This document shows positions 55,369-64,000 of a DNA stretch of 64,000 nucleotides, in pieces. A program made the translations under genes and the position numbers. Each line of letters begins with the position of its first letter. Position 1 is the first letter of the stretch. The notes beneath the pieces were generated by a model. It searched no databases, had not been told where the DNA came from, and was given only the letters and a program-made list of their open reading frames with translations. This DNA comes from JBGPQJ01 sp963709295 (lineage in GTDB: Bacteria; Chloroflexota; Anaerolineae; Anaerolineales; Villigracilaceae): positions 372,001 through 436,000 of the forward strand of contig CAVPVW010000003.1 in assembly GCA_963709295.1 (NCBI GenBank), read 5' to 3'.

Positions 55369-58348
55369 ATGAATATTACTTTGCACATTAATGGGAAAGA
55401 CCATACCCTGGACATCCCCCCCGAGATGACATTGCTAAAAACACTCCGTCAATTGGGCTTTCACGGAGTCAAATTCGGGGATGAACAAGGGATCAGTGGC
55501 GCAGATACCGTTCTCCTCGATGGCCGGCCAGTCAATGCCGGGCTGATGTTCGCTGCTCAAGCCGAAGGCCGCAAAATCGCCACGATCGAAGCCCTTGGCG
55601 AACATCCGGACCAGGGCTGGCAAAAAACCGGCGGGTTGCATCCCATCCAGAAAGCATTCATAGAAAACGGGGCAATCCAATGTGGTTATTGCACCCCAGC
55701 CCAGGTGCTGGCTGCCAAGGCGCTACTGGACACAAATCCGAATCCTTCCGAAATCGAAGTGCGGGAAGCGCTGTCGGGAGTGCTTTGTCGCTGTACAGGT
55801 TACGCCAAGCCGGTACAGGCTGTCCTTAAAGCGGCTGCCGTGATGCGGGGGGAAGATCAATTCGATGGCAAGGAATACCTTATTCCGGATGACAATCCTC
55901 CTTCTCCCTTACCCTCCAATGACGATTTGCCCGGAACAAACGGAGTGCAACTCAGCGTGATGCCCAAAGTCATCTTTGCGCCAAAGACATCGATTTACCA
56001 AACCGTGGGTAAGCCGGAAATTAAAGTGGATGCCATCAAGCTCGTGCAAGGGAAACCTGCCTTTGCTGCGGATATGGATCCCCGAGGGCTGCTGCATGCG
56101 AAGGTGCTCAGGTCACCGCATGCCCATGCCCGAATTAAAAGCATCGACACAACCAAAGCCAAGGCACTTCAGGGAGTCGCTGCAATCCTGACATGGAAAG
56201 ACATCCCCCGGGTGGTGTACTCAACTGCCGGGCAGTCTGATCCAATCCCTGGCCCACTGGACACATTCTCTCTTGATAGCAAGGTCCGGTTTGTCGGTGA
56301 TCGCGTGGCTTTTGTCGCGGCTGAATCGCCTGAAATCGCAGAGAAAGCCTGCAGGTTGATCGACGTCGAATACGAAGTGCTTGAACCGATTCTGGAATCG
56401 TCAAAAGCGCTGAACAATCAAGATAATCGCATCCATGATGAGTCTGAGTATGTCAATTTTGCGGGGTCGGATGCCGCCAGGAACCTGGCCGCGGAAATCC
56501 GTATCGATATCGGTGACGTGGAAAAAGGATTCAGCGAGGCCGATGAGGTTTTTGAAGGCGTTTACGATGTGCCGAAGGTCCAGCAGGCGCATATCGAACC
56601 GCATGTCTGCATCACCTACTGGGACGAAGATGACCGCTTGGTCATACGTACATCGACGCAAGTCCCCTTCCACGTGCGGAGAATGCTTGCTCCGGTTTTA
56701 GGCTTGCCGGTCAAGCGTATCCGCGTGATCAAGCCGCGAATAGGCGGCGGCTTCGGGGGAAAGCAGGAAGTCCTGATGGAAGATGTGGCTGCGCACCTGA
56801 CCATCGCCACAAAACGTCCGGTGCTTTACGAATATACCCGTGAAGAGGAGTTTATCGCAGCGCGCTCCCGTCATCCCATGAGGATTTGGATGAAAACCGG
56901 CGTAAAGCGCGATGGGACCTTGACGGCCAACGAGATGAAAGTACTCTCGGACACAGGCGCTTATGGCTGCCACGCTCTCACGGTGACCGGCAACACCGGG
57001 CACAAATCCATGGCGCTTTATGTTGGCGATGGCGCGTATCGCAAAGCGCCCAACATTCGTTTTTACGCGGACATCGTCTACACCAACACTCCCCCGGCTG
57101 GAGCGTACCGAGGCTATGGCGTCCCTCAAGGATATTGGCCGGTCGAACGCCACATGGAAAAGATCGCCCGGGCGATGGGGTTAGATCCGCTCGAATTCAG
57201 GCTGAAAAATGCCATCCGTCCGGGCGAATACCATCCCTTCAGCACCGCCTGGAACGAAGGCCGGAAACCTCGTCCTGAGATCATCCACACGGTCGGGTTG
57301 GAGCAATGCGTCCAGCAGGGAAAAGCAGCCATCGGTTGGGACGACAAAATTGACAATGCCGAATGGCACGACAACAAAACATCAGGTAAGAGTTACTCTA
57401 AAAAAGGCATTGGTGTCGCGATGGTCATGCAAGGGACAGCCATCCCTTATCTGGACATGGGAGGCGCCTCCATCAAGATGAACGACGACGGTTCCTTCAA
57501 TCTCCTGGTCGGCGCAACCGACTTGGGGACCGGGTCAGATACCGTTCTTGCACAAATGGCGGCAGAAGTTTTGGGTGTGCCGTTGGATGACATCCTCACC
57601 TATTCGTCGGACACGGATTTCACCCCCTTCGACAAGGGGGCGTATGCATCCTCCACCACGTATATCTCCGGGACGGCCGTAGTGAAGGCGGCAGAAATCG
57701 CCGCGGATAAAATCAAGCAAAGGGCTGCCTTACTCCTTGATCTTGAAAGAGCATACCACTATCATCCTTAAAGATAAAAAAGCCAATGCTCCGGATGGGC
57801 GAAGCGTGACGCTTTCCGAAATCGCGCTCGATTCTCTTCACCGCCAGAAACAGGAACAAATCATGGGCGTGGCTTCGTACGTTTCACCTTCCTCGCCTCC
57901 TCCTTTTGCGGCCCAATTCGCAGAGGTTACTGTCGATCAGGAAACGGGCCAGGTCACTGTTGATAAACTCGTCATGGCCGTGGATTCCGGCATCATCGTC
58001 AATCCACTCACGGCTTCCGGACAAATTGAGGGCGGCATGATCCAGGCGCTTGGCTATGCGGTGTGTGAAGAGATGCGGTATGATTCCCAAGGCAATGCCC
58101 GCGAGAAGGATTTCCTGGACTACCATATCTTCCGAGCCGACGAAGTTCCAGCCCTGGAGACGATCTTTGTGGAAACCTTCGAGCCCAGCCACCCCTTTGG
58201 GGTCAAAGCCGTGGCGGAAATCCCAATGGACGGAGTCGCTCCGGCAGTGGGGAATGCCATTTTGGATGCCGTGGGCGTAAATATCGATGAGAATCCAACC
58301 ACGCCTGAGCGGGTGTGGAGAGCCTTGAAGAAATTAACACCGGCATAG
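55369..58348 (+). CDS. xdhD: XdhD-like fused iron-sulfur/molybdopterin hydroxylase subunit (frameshifted)
   Basis: An N-terminal iron-sulfur part (residues 1-165) is fused to the molybdopterin subunit (GGGFGGKQEVLMED near 459, AYRGYGVPQG, GAYASSTTYISG, and the catalytic Glu in VKAVAEIPMDGVAP). The second cluster is intact (CGYC near 105, CRCTG near 139), but all Cys of the first, plant-type cluster are gone: the segment reads KFGDEQGISGADTVLLDGRPVNAG. E. coli XdhD shows the same loss. The frame breaks at 57743-57744; removing one T joins RAALLLD to LKEHTTIILKD. Substrate is probably a purine. The second piece alone (to 58348) is not a plausible independent gene. Confidence 0.85.
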
Positions 58349-58359
58349 AAAGAGTTGGC

Positions 58360-59709
58360 ATGGCAGATAGAATATACGTGATCGGACATGTTAATCCAGA
58401 TACAGATTCCATCGCATCCGCCATGGGATATGCCTGGCTGTTGAAGCAGCGCGACGGACACGATACAGTTGCATCAAGAGCCGGTGCGGTGAACGCGCAG
58501 ACGTCGTGGGTGTTAAAAAAACTTGAGCTGGATCCCCCATTTTTGTTAACAGATGCATCGCCGCGATTTGACTCTGTCACCCGTCAATTGGATACCATCC
58601 ATCCCGACAGCCCGCTCACCGATGCCTGGACGCTTGCCAGCCGGACCGGAGGCGTTGCCCCCGTCGTCACAAAAGACGGCTTGCCTTACGGCATGATCGA
58701 TGGCATGACCTTATTCAGTTTTTTCCAACAGACCATCGGTCCGCGTTTGGATTTAAGCAGCCAGAGCATCGGGAATGTGCTCTCTGCTCCCTGCAAGGAT
58801 GCCGCGGATACGGGTGTTCCAAAATTCCAGGCCAATGGCCATATCCGCGATTCACTAAATCGCATTTTGCGCGAAGAACGCAACGATTTTTTTGTAGTGG
58901 ACGAAGTCGGGCACTATGTAGGGATTTGCCACCAGCGGGGTGTGCTCAACCCGCCGCGCTTGAAGATCATCCTGGTGGACCATAATGAACCCCGGCAGGC
59001 GATCGCTGCGCTAGAGGAGGCGGAACTTCTTGAAATCCTTGATCACCACCGCCTGGGGAATCCTCACACGCATCAACCCATCCGCTTTACAGTGGATATC
59101 GTCGGCTCCACCAGCACGCTGGTTTCAGAATTGACCGCAGAAGCCGGTCTATCCATGCCGCCCGCCATATCGGGCATGCTGCTCGCCGGTCTGCTCGCGG
59201 ATACGCTCATCTTAACTTCTCCGACAACGACTGCAAGGGACAAACAAGCAGCAGAAAGACTCGCCCGCTGGGCATTTGTCGGCAACGGTCCGTTGAAAGG
59301 TGAAACGATCGCCAGTTTTGGAAACCAGGTAATCTCTGCAGGAGCAGGGTTGGCGAACCGCGACCCCAAGGAAGTCGTCAGCACAGATATCAAACCTTAC
59401 GAAGCCGGTGGCTATAAATTTGCCGTTGCCCAGGCAGAAGTGACCGACGTGATGCAGATCAACGACTACCTCGACCAATTGACGAAATCCTTGAATGACC
59501 TTCGCGATAAGCGAGGATTGGATTTTGCCATGCTTCTGATTACCGATGTGGTTCGAAATTCCAGCCGTCTGATCATCTCCTCCTCTCCACCTGCCGTCCT
59601 GGACGAACTTCCCTACCCACCGCTTCCAGATGGTACTCGTGATGCAGTCGGAGTGGTTTCACGCAAGAAACAGTTGCTCCCTTCGCTGCTGGGCATTCTC
59701 GAAAAATAA
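58360..59709 (+). CDS. ppaC: Family II Mn-dependent pyrophosphatase with CBS domains
   Basis: The 449-residue protein splits a DHH/DHHA2 family II pyrophosphatase: IGHVNPDTDSIASAMGYA at the N-terminus, VDHNE and EILDHHRLGN in the middle, SPTTTARDKQAAERLA and the C-terminal SRKKQLLP. Between residues 75 and 215 lies a regulatory region with CBS-like segments, the type inhibited or activated by adenine nucleotides. It hydrolyses cytoplasmic PPi. The ATG at 58360 follows the xdhD-like stop by 11 bases. With hppA at 2420-4762 the window has two unrelated pyrophosphatases. Confidence 0.92.
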   Translation: MADRIYVIGHVNPDTDSIASAMGYAWLLKQRDGHDTVASRAGAVNAQTSWVLKKLELDPPFLLTDASPRFDSVTRQLDTIHPDSPLTDAWTLASRTGGVAPVVTKDGLPYGMIDGMTLFSFFQQTIGPRLDLSSQSIGNVLSAPCKDAADTGVPKFQANGHIRDSLNRILREERNDFFVVDEVGHYVGICHQRGVLNPPRLKIILVDHNEPRQAIAALEEAELLEILDHHRLGNPHTHQPIRFTVDIVGSTSTLVSELTAEAGLSMPPAISGMLLAGLLADTLILTSPTTTARDKQAAERLARWAFVGNGPLKGETIASFGNQVISAGAGLANRDPKEVVSTDIKPYEAGGYKFAVAQAEVTDVMQINDYLDQLTKSLNDLRDKRGLDFAMLLITDVVRNSSRLIISSSPPAVLDELPYPPLPDGTRDAVGVVSRKKQLLPSLLGILEK

Positions 59710-59733
59710 CCAATTCGGATAAACAAACAGATC

Positions 59734-61800
59734 ATGGCGACGCACCTTTACCCTGAAGAGCGACGCTCTGCCACCGTCCTGTTCGCAGATGTACAGGGAT
59801 TCACGATGCTCGCCGAGCAGCTGGACTTTGAAGCAGTGAGCGACCTGATCAAGGAACTTTGGTCCCGGTTGGATTCGGTGATCGAGGACGCAGGTGGTTA
59901 CATCGACAAACATATGGGTGATGGCGTGATGGCTATTTGGGGAGCGCCCTACGCCTCCGACCGGGATGCGGAAAAGGCAGTGCATGCCTCCCTCGCCATG
60001 ATCGAGTCCCTGAATACATATACTCGAACAACAACCATTCCCGGCGCTGAAAGGTTAAAGCTCCGCGTCGGGGTGAATTCCGGCCAGGTATTCGCCGGTT
60101 ACGTAGGCACCAAAAAAGAATATACGGTTATTGGAGACACTGTTAATATCGCCGCCCGATTGGAACAGGCTGCCGAACCCGGGACAGTCCTTGTTGGGGA
60201 AAATACTGCCCAGCTTATCAAATCCATATTTGAATTAAAAGACATTCCTCCCATTCATGCCAAAGGCAAGGCGGAGCCGCTGAAAGCCTTTCAAATCGCT
60301 GGAACCCGCCCATCCACATCCAAGGTCACTTACGACAGCATGGAGCGGCTTGAAACGCACATGGTTGGCCGCGATTCGGAAATGACCAGGCTCAGGATGT
60401 ACTTTGAACAAGCCCGCACATCAATCACACCCAATCTCCTTTTGGTGACGGGAGAAGTTGGTATTGGCAAATCCAGGTTGTTAATGGAATTTTCGCAAAA
60501 ATTGCAGCGCGACACCGTGAACGCTCAGGTCTTCCAAACCAGGGCACTCGCCCAGACCGCACGTGTTCCCTACAACATCTGGAAACAAGTTCTTTTCAGA
60601 TTCTTTGACCTGGTGGAGGAAACTCCCCACGATCAACTTGCCCTTCAATTCGAACACGAAGTCAGCCTGCTTTGGGAAAGATCTCCCGGAAATCCTCCTG
60701 CAGAAGTTGTGGTCTCCACTCTGGGCAGGCTAATCGGGATCGATATTGAATCTGAAAAAATTAATCCGAGGCAACCGGAATCCGCAATCGACGAGCTGGA
60801 ACAGGCCATGGAATCCGCCCGTGCATTGGTCAACAGGCTGGTAGTCAAAGGACCGCTGGTTCTCGTGATTGACGATCTGCAATGGGCGGATAAGGAAAGC
60901 CTTGGTTTATTATTATCGCTAGTCAGACCGGGAATCGAGCCGCTGCCAGCTTTGATCATAGGTGGAACAAGGCTTGGTCTTCTTAAAGATTATCCACAAT
61001 GGTGGAATGCCTCTCATATCCTGACGCTGAATCCGATCCCTTTTACTGCCGAAATGGTTGCCCTCGCGTACCCGGATTTGAAGACTCTGCCCGGGCATAT
61101 CCTGGAAGAACTGGCAAATCGCGCAGAAGGGAATCCTTACTTCCTTGAGGAAATCATCAAGGGACTGGTCAAATCCGGCTTGGACGACCTTCGAACTGCC
61201 CCGGAAGAGACGATTGCCCACATTCAATCTCGTATTCCAGAGTCATTAAGGGCTATGCTGCAAGCCAGGCTCGATAATTTAACACGGGAAGCGCGAACGG
61301 TCGCCTTGATGGCATCGGTCGTAGGCCGTGTTTTTTGGGTTGGAGCGATCAAAGAGATAGCCAGAGCCAATACCGGAACCGGAACACTCAGCACCCTCCC
61401 CGAACAGGTCATGGACCGCCTGCTCCAGGATGGATTAAGACAACTCGTCCGCGCAGAGATGGCATTTCCCCGCTCCGGCACGCAATTCTCCGACCAGCAG
61501 GAATATATCTTCAAGAACTCCTATCTGAGCGAAGTCGCGTATGGAATGATCCCCATCCGCAGCCGAAACACGTACCATAAAGCAGTCGCCTTCTGGTTGG
61601 CACAATTTGAAGGTACAATCCATAAAGTCATGTCAGCAGAACATTTCGAAAAAGCAGGCGAATTCAACCTGGCCGCAGATCAATATGATCTCGCTTTGAC
61701 ATCCGCGAATACCAGACGAACTCTCGGAGAAATTGAGCACCTGACATCCCGTTCCCGTGCCGCACGAGAATCCGGCGAGAAGGCAGAAAACCATGACTAA
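59734..61800 (+). CDS. Class III adenylate/guanylate cyclase fused to an AAA ATPase
   Basis: Residues 1-190 are a class III cyclase: metal-binding Asp in LFADVQGFTML near 18, HMGDGVMAIWGAP near 64-76, GVNSGQVFAGYVG and VIGDTVNIAARLE near 130-145. From about 220 comes an AAA_16 ATPase with Walker A GEVGIGKSR near 240, Walker B VIDDLQWAD near 390 and GNPYFLEEIIKGL. Relatives usually continue into many TPR repeats; here only one TPR-like helix pair follows before the stop at 688, so this is a short form. It probably makes cAMP or cGMP in response to an unknown signal. XdhC overlaps its end by eight bases. Confidence 0.88.
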   Translation: MATHLYPEERRSATVLFADVQGFTMLAEQLDFEAVSDLIKELWSRLDSVIEDAGGYIDKHMGDGVMAIWGAPYASDRDAEKAVHASLAMIESLNTYTRTTTIPGAERLKLRVGVNSGQVFAGYVGTKKEYTVIGDTVNIAARLEQAAEPGTVLVGENTAQLIKSIFELKDIPPIHAKGKAEPLKAFQIAGTRPSTSKVTYDSMERLETHMVGRDSEMTRLRMYFEQARTSITPNLLLVTGEVGIGKSRLLMEFSQKLQRDTVNAQVFQTRALAQTARVPYNIWKQVLFRFFDLVEETPHDQLALQFEHEVSLLWERSPGNPPAEVVVSTLGRLIGIDIESEKINPRQPESAIDELEQAMESARALVNRLVVKGPLVLVIDDLQWADKESLGLLLSLVRPGIEPLPALIIGGTRLGLLKDYPQWWNASHILTLNPIPFTAEMVALAYPDLKTLPGHILEELANRAEGNPYFLEEIIKGLVKSGLDDLRTAPEETIAHIQSRIPESLRAMLQARLDNLTREARTVALMASVVGRVFWVGAIKEIARANTGTGTLSTLPEQVMDRLLQDGLRQLVRAEMAFPRSGTQFSDQQEYIFKNSYLSEVAYGMIPIRSRNTYHKAVAFWLAQFEGTIHKVMSAEHFEKAGEFNLAADQYDLALTSANTRRTLGEIEHLTSRSRAARESGEKAENHD

Positions 61801-62608
61801 GCGGACATCCATCTTCTCACAAGTAGCTGAACTTGAAATGAGCGGAAATGCCGGGGCTTTATGCATGATCATTTCCAGCAAAGGGTCAACCCCTCGACGC
61901 GCGGGCGCAAAAATGATCGTTTACCACGACGGAAGCATCTCTGGGACCGTGGGAGGAGGCGAGCTTGAAAACCGTGTCCGCCACGCGGCGCTCGAATCGA
62001 TCAAGAATGGCCGCCCGGTTACTTTAAGTTATAACATGACGGATACCAAGCGAGGAGATCCTGGCATTTGCGGCGGCCAGGTGGAGGTCTATGTGGAGCC
62101 AATCCTTCCTGCACCAACCATCGTTGTCATCGGTGGCGGTCATGTCGGTAAGGCAGTGTCCCATCTGGCCAAATGGCTGGGATACCGCGTGGTCGTCTCC
62201 GATGATAGAACTGAATTTTGCACCCTTAAGACAAACCCCGATGCGGATCTGCTTCTCCCAATTCCCATGAAGGATATCCCCAAGAAACTTGCCATTACGC
62301 CTCATACCTTTATTGTGTTAACCACGCGCGGTGTGGATGTTGACGTGGAAGGACTTCCAGTTTTAATCGCATCCCCAGCAGCGTACATCGGTGTGATCGG
62401 CTCCAGAAAAAGGTGGTCAATGACCGTCAGCAAGCTGCTGGCGGCAGGAATTTCCAAGAACGCCTTGAAGCGCATTCATTCTCCCATCGGGCTAAATATT
62501 AACGCCGAAACACCTGAAGAAATCGCTGTCAGCATCCTCGCCGAAATTATCATGGTTCAAAACGGAGGGACTGAAAAACCTTTGAAAGCTACGACGATCA
62601 TCAAATGA
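61793..62608 (+). CDS. xdhC: XdhC-type molybdenum cofactor maturation protein
   Basis: XdhC proteins bind molybdenum cofactor and promote its sulfuration before insertion into xanthine-dehydrogenase-type enzymes. The 271-residue protein has the N-terminal XdhC_CoxI part (SSKGSTPRRAGAKMIV, GTVGGGELENRV, GGQVEVYVEP) and a Rossmann domain (VVIGGGHVGKAVSHLAKWLGY near 113, VVSDDR, YIGVIGSRKR). The expected client is the XdhD-like protein encoded 3.4 kb upstream. The ATG at 61793 overlaps the cyclase gene by eight bases. Confidence 0.92.
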   Translation: MTKRTSIFSQVAELEMSGNAGALCMIISSKGSTPRRAGAKMIVYHDGSISGTVGGGELENRVRHAALESIKNGRPVTLSYNMTDTKRGDPGICGGQVEVYVEPILPAPTIVVIGGGHVGKAVSHLAKWLGYRVVVSDDRTEFCTLKTNPDADLLLPIPMKDIPKKLAITPHTFIVLTTRGVDVDVEGLPVLIASPAAYIGVIGSRKRWSMTVSKLLAAGISKNALKRIHSPIGLNINAETPEEIAVSILAEIIMVQNGGTEKPLKATTIIK

Positions 62609-62688
62609 AAATCAATACCCTGCTGGATGTGTTGGTTCCCTCGATGCAACCTTCCATGGGTGGTTTCGTACATAAGCTAGAAAGCAAC

Positions 62689-62717
62689 TTGAAACACTGG
62701 GTTGCTTGGGCTATAAT
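62689..62717 (+). promoter_or_regulatory. sigma-70 promoter of the SPFH gene
   Basis: TTGAAA at 62689-62694 and TATAAT at 62712-62717 are separated by 17 bases, 42 bases ahead of the SPFH start. It is the best promoter in the window. Confidence 0.8.
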
Positions 62718-62759
62718 GAATCAAGCCAAATAACGATTAAGACTCAAAGGAGATTGACC

Positions 62760-63806
62760 ATGGCAAGGATTTTTGATGTTGTTGAATATCCCAACGAAAT
62801 GGCAGGCGAGATTGTTCACCGATTTCCCGAGCAAGGTGCCGGAGATTTCCGCATCGGCTCGCAGGTCATTGTCCGCGAATCGCAAACTGCTGTGTTCTTC
62901 CGGGACGGCAATGCCTTGGATACCTTCGGACCCGGACGGCATACCATTGCCACCGCAAACATTCCACTGCTGATTGACTTCATTGGGAAAGCCTTCAATG
63001 ACCGCAGCCCATTTACGGCGGAAGTCTATTATGTCTCGCGGAAGGAATTTGCCAATGAAAAATGGGGCACCCCGCAACCCATCATCGTTCGCAATCCAGG
63101 GATGGGACTGGGCGTCGCACTCCTGCAGGGATTTGGCACCTATTCGTTCCAGGTGACCGATCCCCAGCTTTTTGTTACAAAAATCGTCGGTGCGACAGGC
63201 ACTTATCGGACGACGGAAATTGAAGAGCGCTTGCGCAATATGCTTCTATCGAAACTCCAGGATTTGCTTGGAGAAACCACCGGAAAGAAGAGTGTGGTCG
63301 AACTGATCGGGTTGACCGAGGAGCTCGGAGCAGGTGTCCGCGCGAAAGCCCAGGACGACTTCACCGCCATCGGGATGACCCTAAAGTCATTCTACATCGG
63401 CAATCTCAAGCCATCAGATAAATCCGCGGAGGAACTTCGCGCCATGGGCATGTTGGATATGCAAACCTACACTCAACTCCAGGCTGCTGATGCCATGCGG
63501 GATGCCGCTCAGAACCCGGCCGGCGGCGCAGGCCTTACGGCAGGTATCGGCGCTGGCATCGGAATCGGTAACATCATGAACCAGTCTCTTCAGGGAACCA
63601 TGCAGGGCGGACAGCAGCAGGCTGCCGGTGCCGCTGCTGCAGCAAGCATCCCTGACGTAATGACTCCTGCAGAAGCCGCTGCCATTCTCAAAGTCTCCGA
63701 AGAAGATGTCCTCGCCTCCATCACGACGGGCGATTTAAAAGCCAAGAAACTTGGAAACGCTTATCGAATCAGCAAAGGCTCGCTTGAGGAATTCCTCAAA
63801 GGCTAA
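62760..63806 (+). CDS. SPFH-domain protein with C-terminal excisionase-like helix-turn-helix
   Basis: Residues 1-225 resemble the YdjI-type virion-core/SPFH family (MARIFDVVEYPNEMAGEIVHRFP, GSQVIVRESQTAVFFRDGNAL, IGKAFNDRSPFTAEVYYVSRKEF, NKEWGTP-like segment NEKWGTPQPI). A Gly/Gln/Ala-rich stretch (about 255-295) leads to a final domain of about 48 residues, MTPAEAAAILKVSEEDVLA, ITTGDLKAKKLG and YRISKGSLEEFLKG, a MerR/excisionase-type HTH_17. In relatives the C-terminus is often a zinc ribbon instead. Function unknown; scaffold or envelope stress roles are known for SPFH proteins. The ATG at 62760 has AAGGAG upstream. Confidence 0.85.
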   Translation: MARIFDVVEYPNEMAGEIVHRFPEQGAGDFRIGSQVIVRESQTAVFFRDGNALDTFGPGRHTIATANIPLLIDFIGKAFNDRSPFTAEVYYVSRKEFANEKWGTPQPIIVRNPGMGLGVALLQGFGTYSFQVTDPQLFVTKIVGATGTYRTTEIEERLRNMLLSKLQDLLGETTGKKSVVELIGLTEELGAGVRAKAQDDFTAIGMTLKSFYIGNLKPSDKSAEELRAMGMLDMQTYTQLQAADAMRDAAQNPAGGAGLTAGIGAGIGIGNIMNQSLQGTMQGGQQQAAGAAAAASIPDVMTPAEAAAILKVSEEDVLASITTGDLKAKKLGNAYRISKGSLEEFLKG

Positions 63807-63816
63807 GAATTAAAAG

Positions 63817-63852
63817 AAAAATAGCCATCCAGTAAATTGGATGGCTATTTTT
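63817..63852. terminator. bidirectional terminator after the SPFH gene
   Basis: A 14-bp stem pairs 63817-63830 with 63839-63852, flanked by A5 and T6 tracts, between the convergent SPFH gene and the last minus-strand gene. Confidence 0.88.
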
Positions 63853-63862
63853 TAATTACCGA

Positions 63863-64000
63863 CTAATCTGTCAGTTCTCGCGGAATGTTACCACCGTTCT
63901 CCGCAATTTCCTTCAGCACGGCTTTATGGAGCCACATATTCATTTGGGCATAGTCGCCGCCAATCAGGTCCTTTGGGCAACCAAGCTCAGTGGCAAGTTC
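63863..64000 (-). CDS. C-terminal fragment of an unidentified protein
   Basis: Only the last 45 codons of a minus-strand gene are present, from the window edge to a TAG at 63863. The peptide includes ELGCPKDLIGGDYAQMNMWL and ends GGNIPRELTD. The phrase looks like a conserved enzyme tail, but I cannot assign a family from it. Confidence 0.6.
   Translation of the reverse strand, partial: ELATELGCPKDLIGGDYAQMNMWLHKAVLKEIAENGGNIPRELTD

Noticed and set aside
62605..62733. 42-codon open frame overlapping the xdhC stop by four bases
   Set aside because: It contains the strong promoter of the SPFH gene, has no recognisable family features, and the overlap with xdhC is most simply chance.
1..64000. 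CRISPR arrays, tRNA or rRNA genes, IS elements, phage genes
   Set aside because: I looked for repeated spacer-like blocks, cloverleaf T-arm sequences, transposase or integrase motifs and found none I could support by eye.

Overview
This window looks like a chromosomal segment of an aerobic Chloroflexota bacterium of the Anaerolineae type. The evidence is indirect: coenzyme F420 genes lie beside a caa3-type cytochrome oxidase locus, there is a membrane pyrophosphatase with a K+-independence signature, and polyprenyl-linked GT-C and sulfatase-like membrane genes are present. The taxonomic call is an inference; no rRNA is in the window. I saw no tRNA, rRNA, CRISPR array, insertion sequence or prophage module.

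Layout. 1-6.4 kb: end of mutS, hppA (convergent, shared terminator) and the housekeeping sigma factor rpoD. 6.4-13.2 kb: four consecutive membrane genes (two GT-C glycosyltransferase-like, then two tandem paralogous sulfatase/LTA-synthase-like), every one broken by frameshifts or a stop. 13.2-20.6 kb (minus strand): a compact oxidase operon coxB-coxA-cox(IV+III)-Sco-cupredoxin-like-SURF1-ctaB, with most junctions overlapping by 4 bases and several gene fusions, including a receiver-like domain in front of CoxB. 20.7-24.1 kb (minus): NarL-type two-component pair, peroxiredoxin and a lone receiver. 24.2-29.6 kb (minus): SDR, DinB-like, UbiA-like and two moeA genes. 29.6-36.6 kb: proline dehydrogenase, ctaA, a beta-lactamase-fold hydrolase, a zinc-ribbon protein and a membrane NACHT-HEAT ATPase (frameshifted). 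36.6-43.0 kb: ssnA followed by a tight F420 cluster (npdG, cofE, F420-dependent PPOX enzyme, FbiB-C-like nitroreductase, cofD, cofC, LLM oxidoreductase). 43.1-50.3 kb: an unknown protein, a KimA-like APC permease, a P-type ATPase and two TrkA-type subunits. 50.4-52.8 kb (minus): GH3 beta-glucosidase. 52.9-62.6 kb: thioesterase, then a molybdenum-hydroxylase group (FAD subunit, a CcrM-like DNA methyltransferase, a fused XdhD-like subunit), a CBS-type pyrophosphatase, an adenylate cyclase-ATPase and XdhC. 62.7-64 kb: an SPFH protein ending in a helix-turn-helix, and the tail of a minus-strand gene.

How the parts fit. CtaA, CtaB, SURF1 and Sco would supply heme A and copper to the oxidase. The two MoeA proteins and XdhC would supply molybdenum cofactor to the XdhD-like hydroxylase; SsnA belongs with such hydroxylases in E. 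coli. The F420 cluster makes and uses the cofactor, apart from FO synthase, which is not in the window. The permease, ATPase and TrkA subunits suggest an ion-homeostasis block.

A caution runs through the window: about 14 reading-frame breaks are visible, ten of them inside 6.4-13.2 kb and one each in the second moeA, the NACHT gene, cofE and the xdhD-like gene. They may be real mutations or assembly indels; sequence alone cannot decide.
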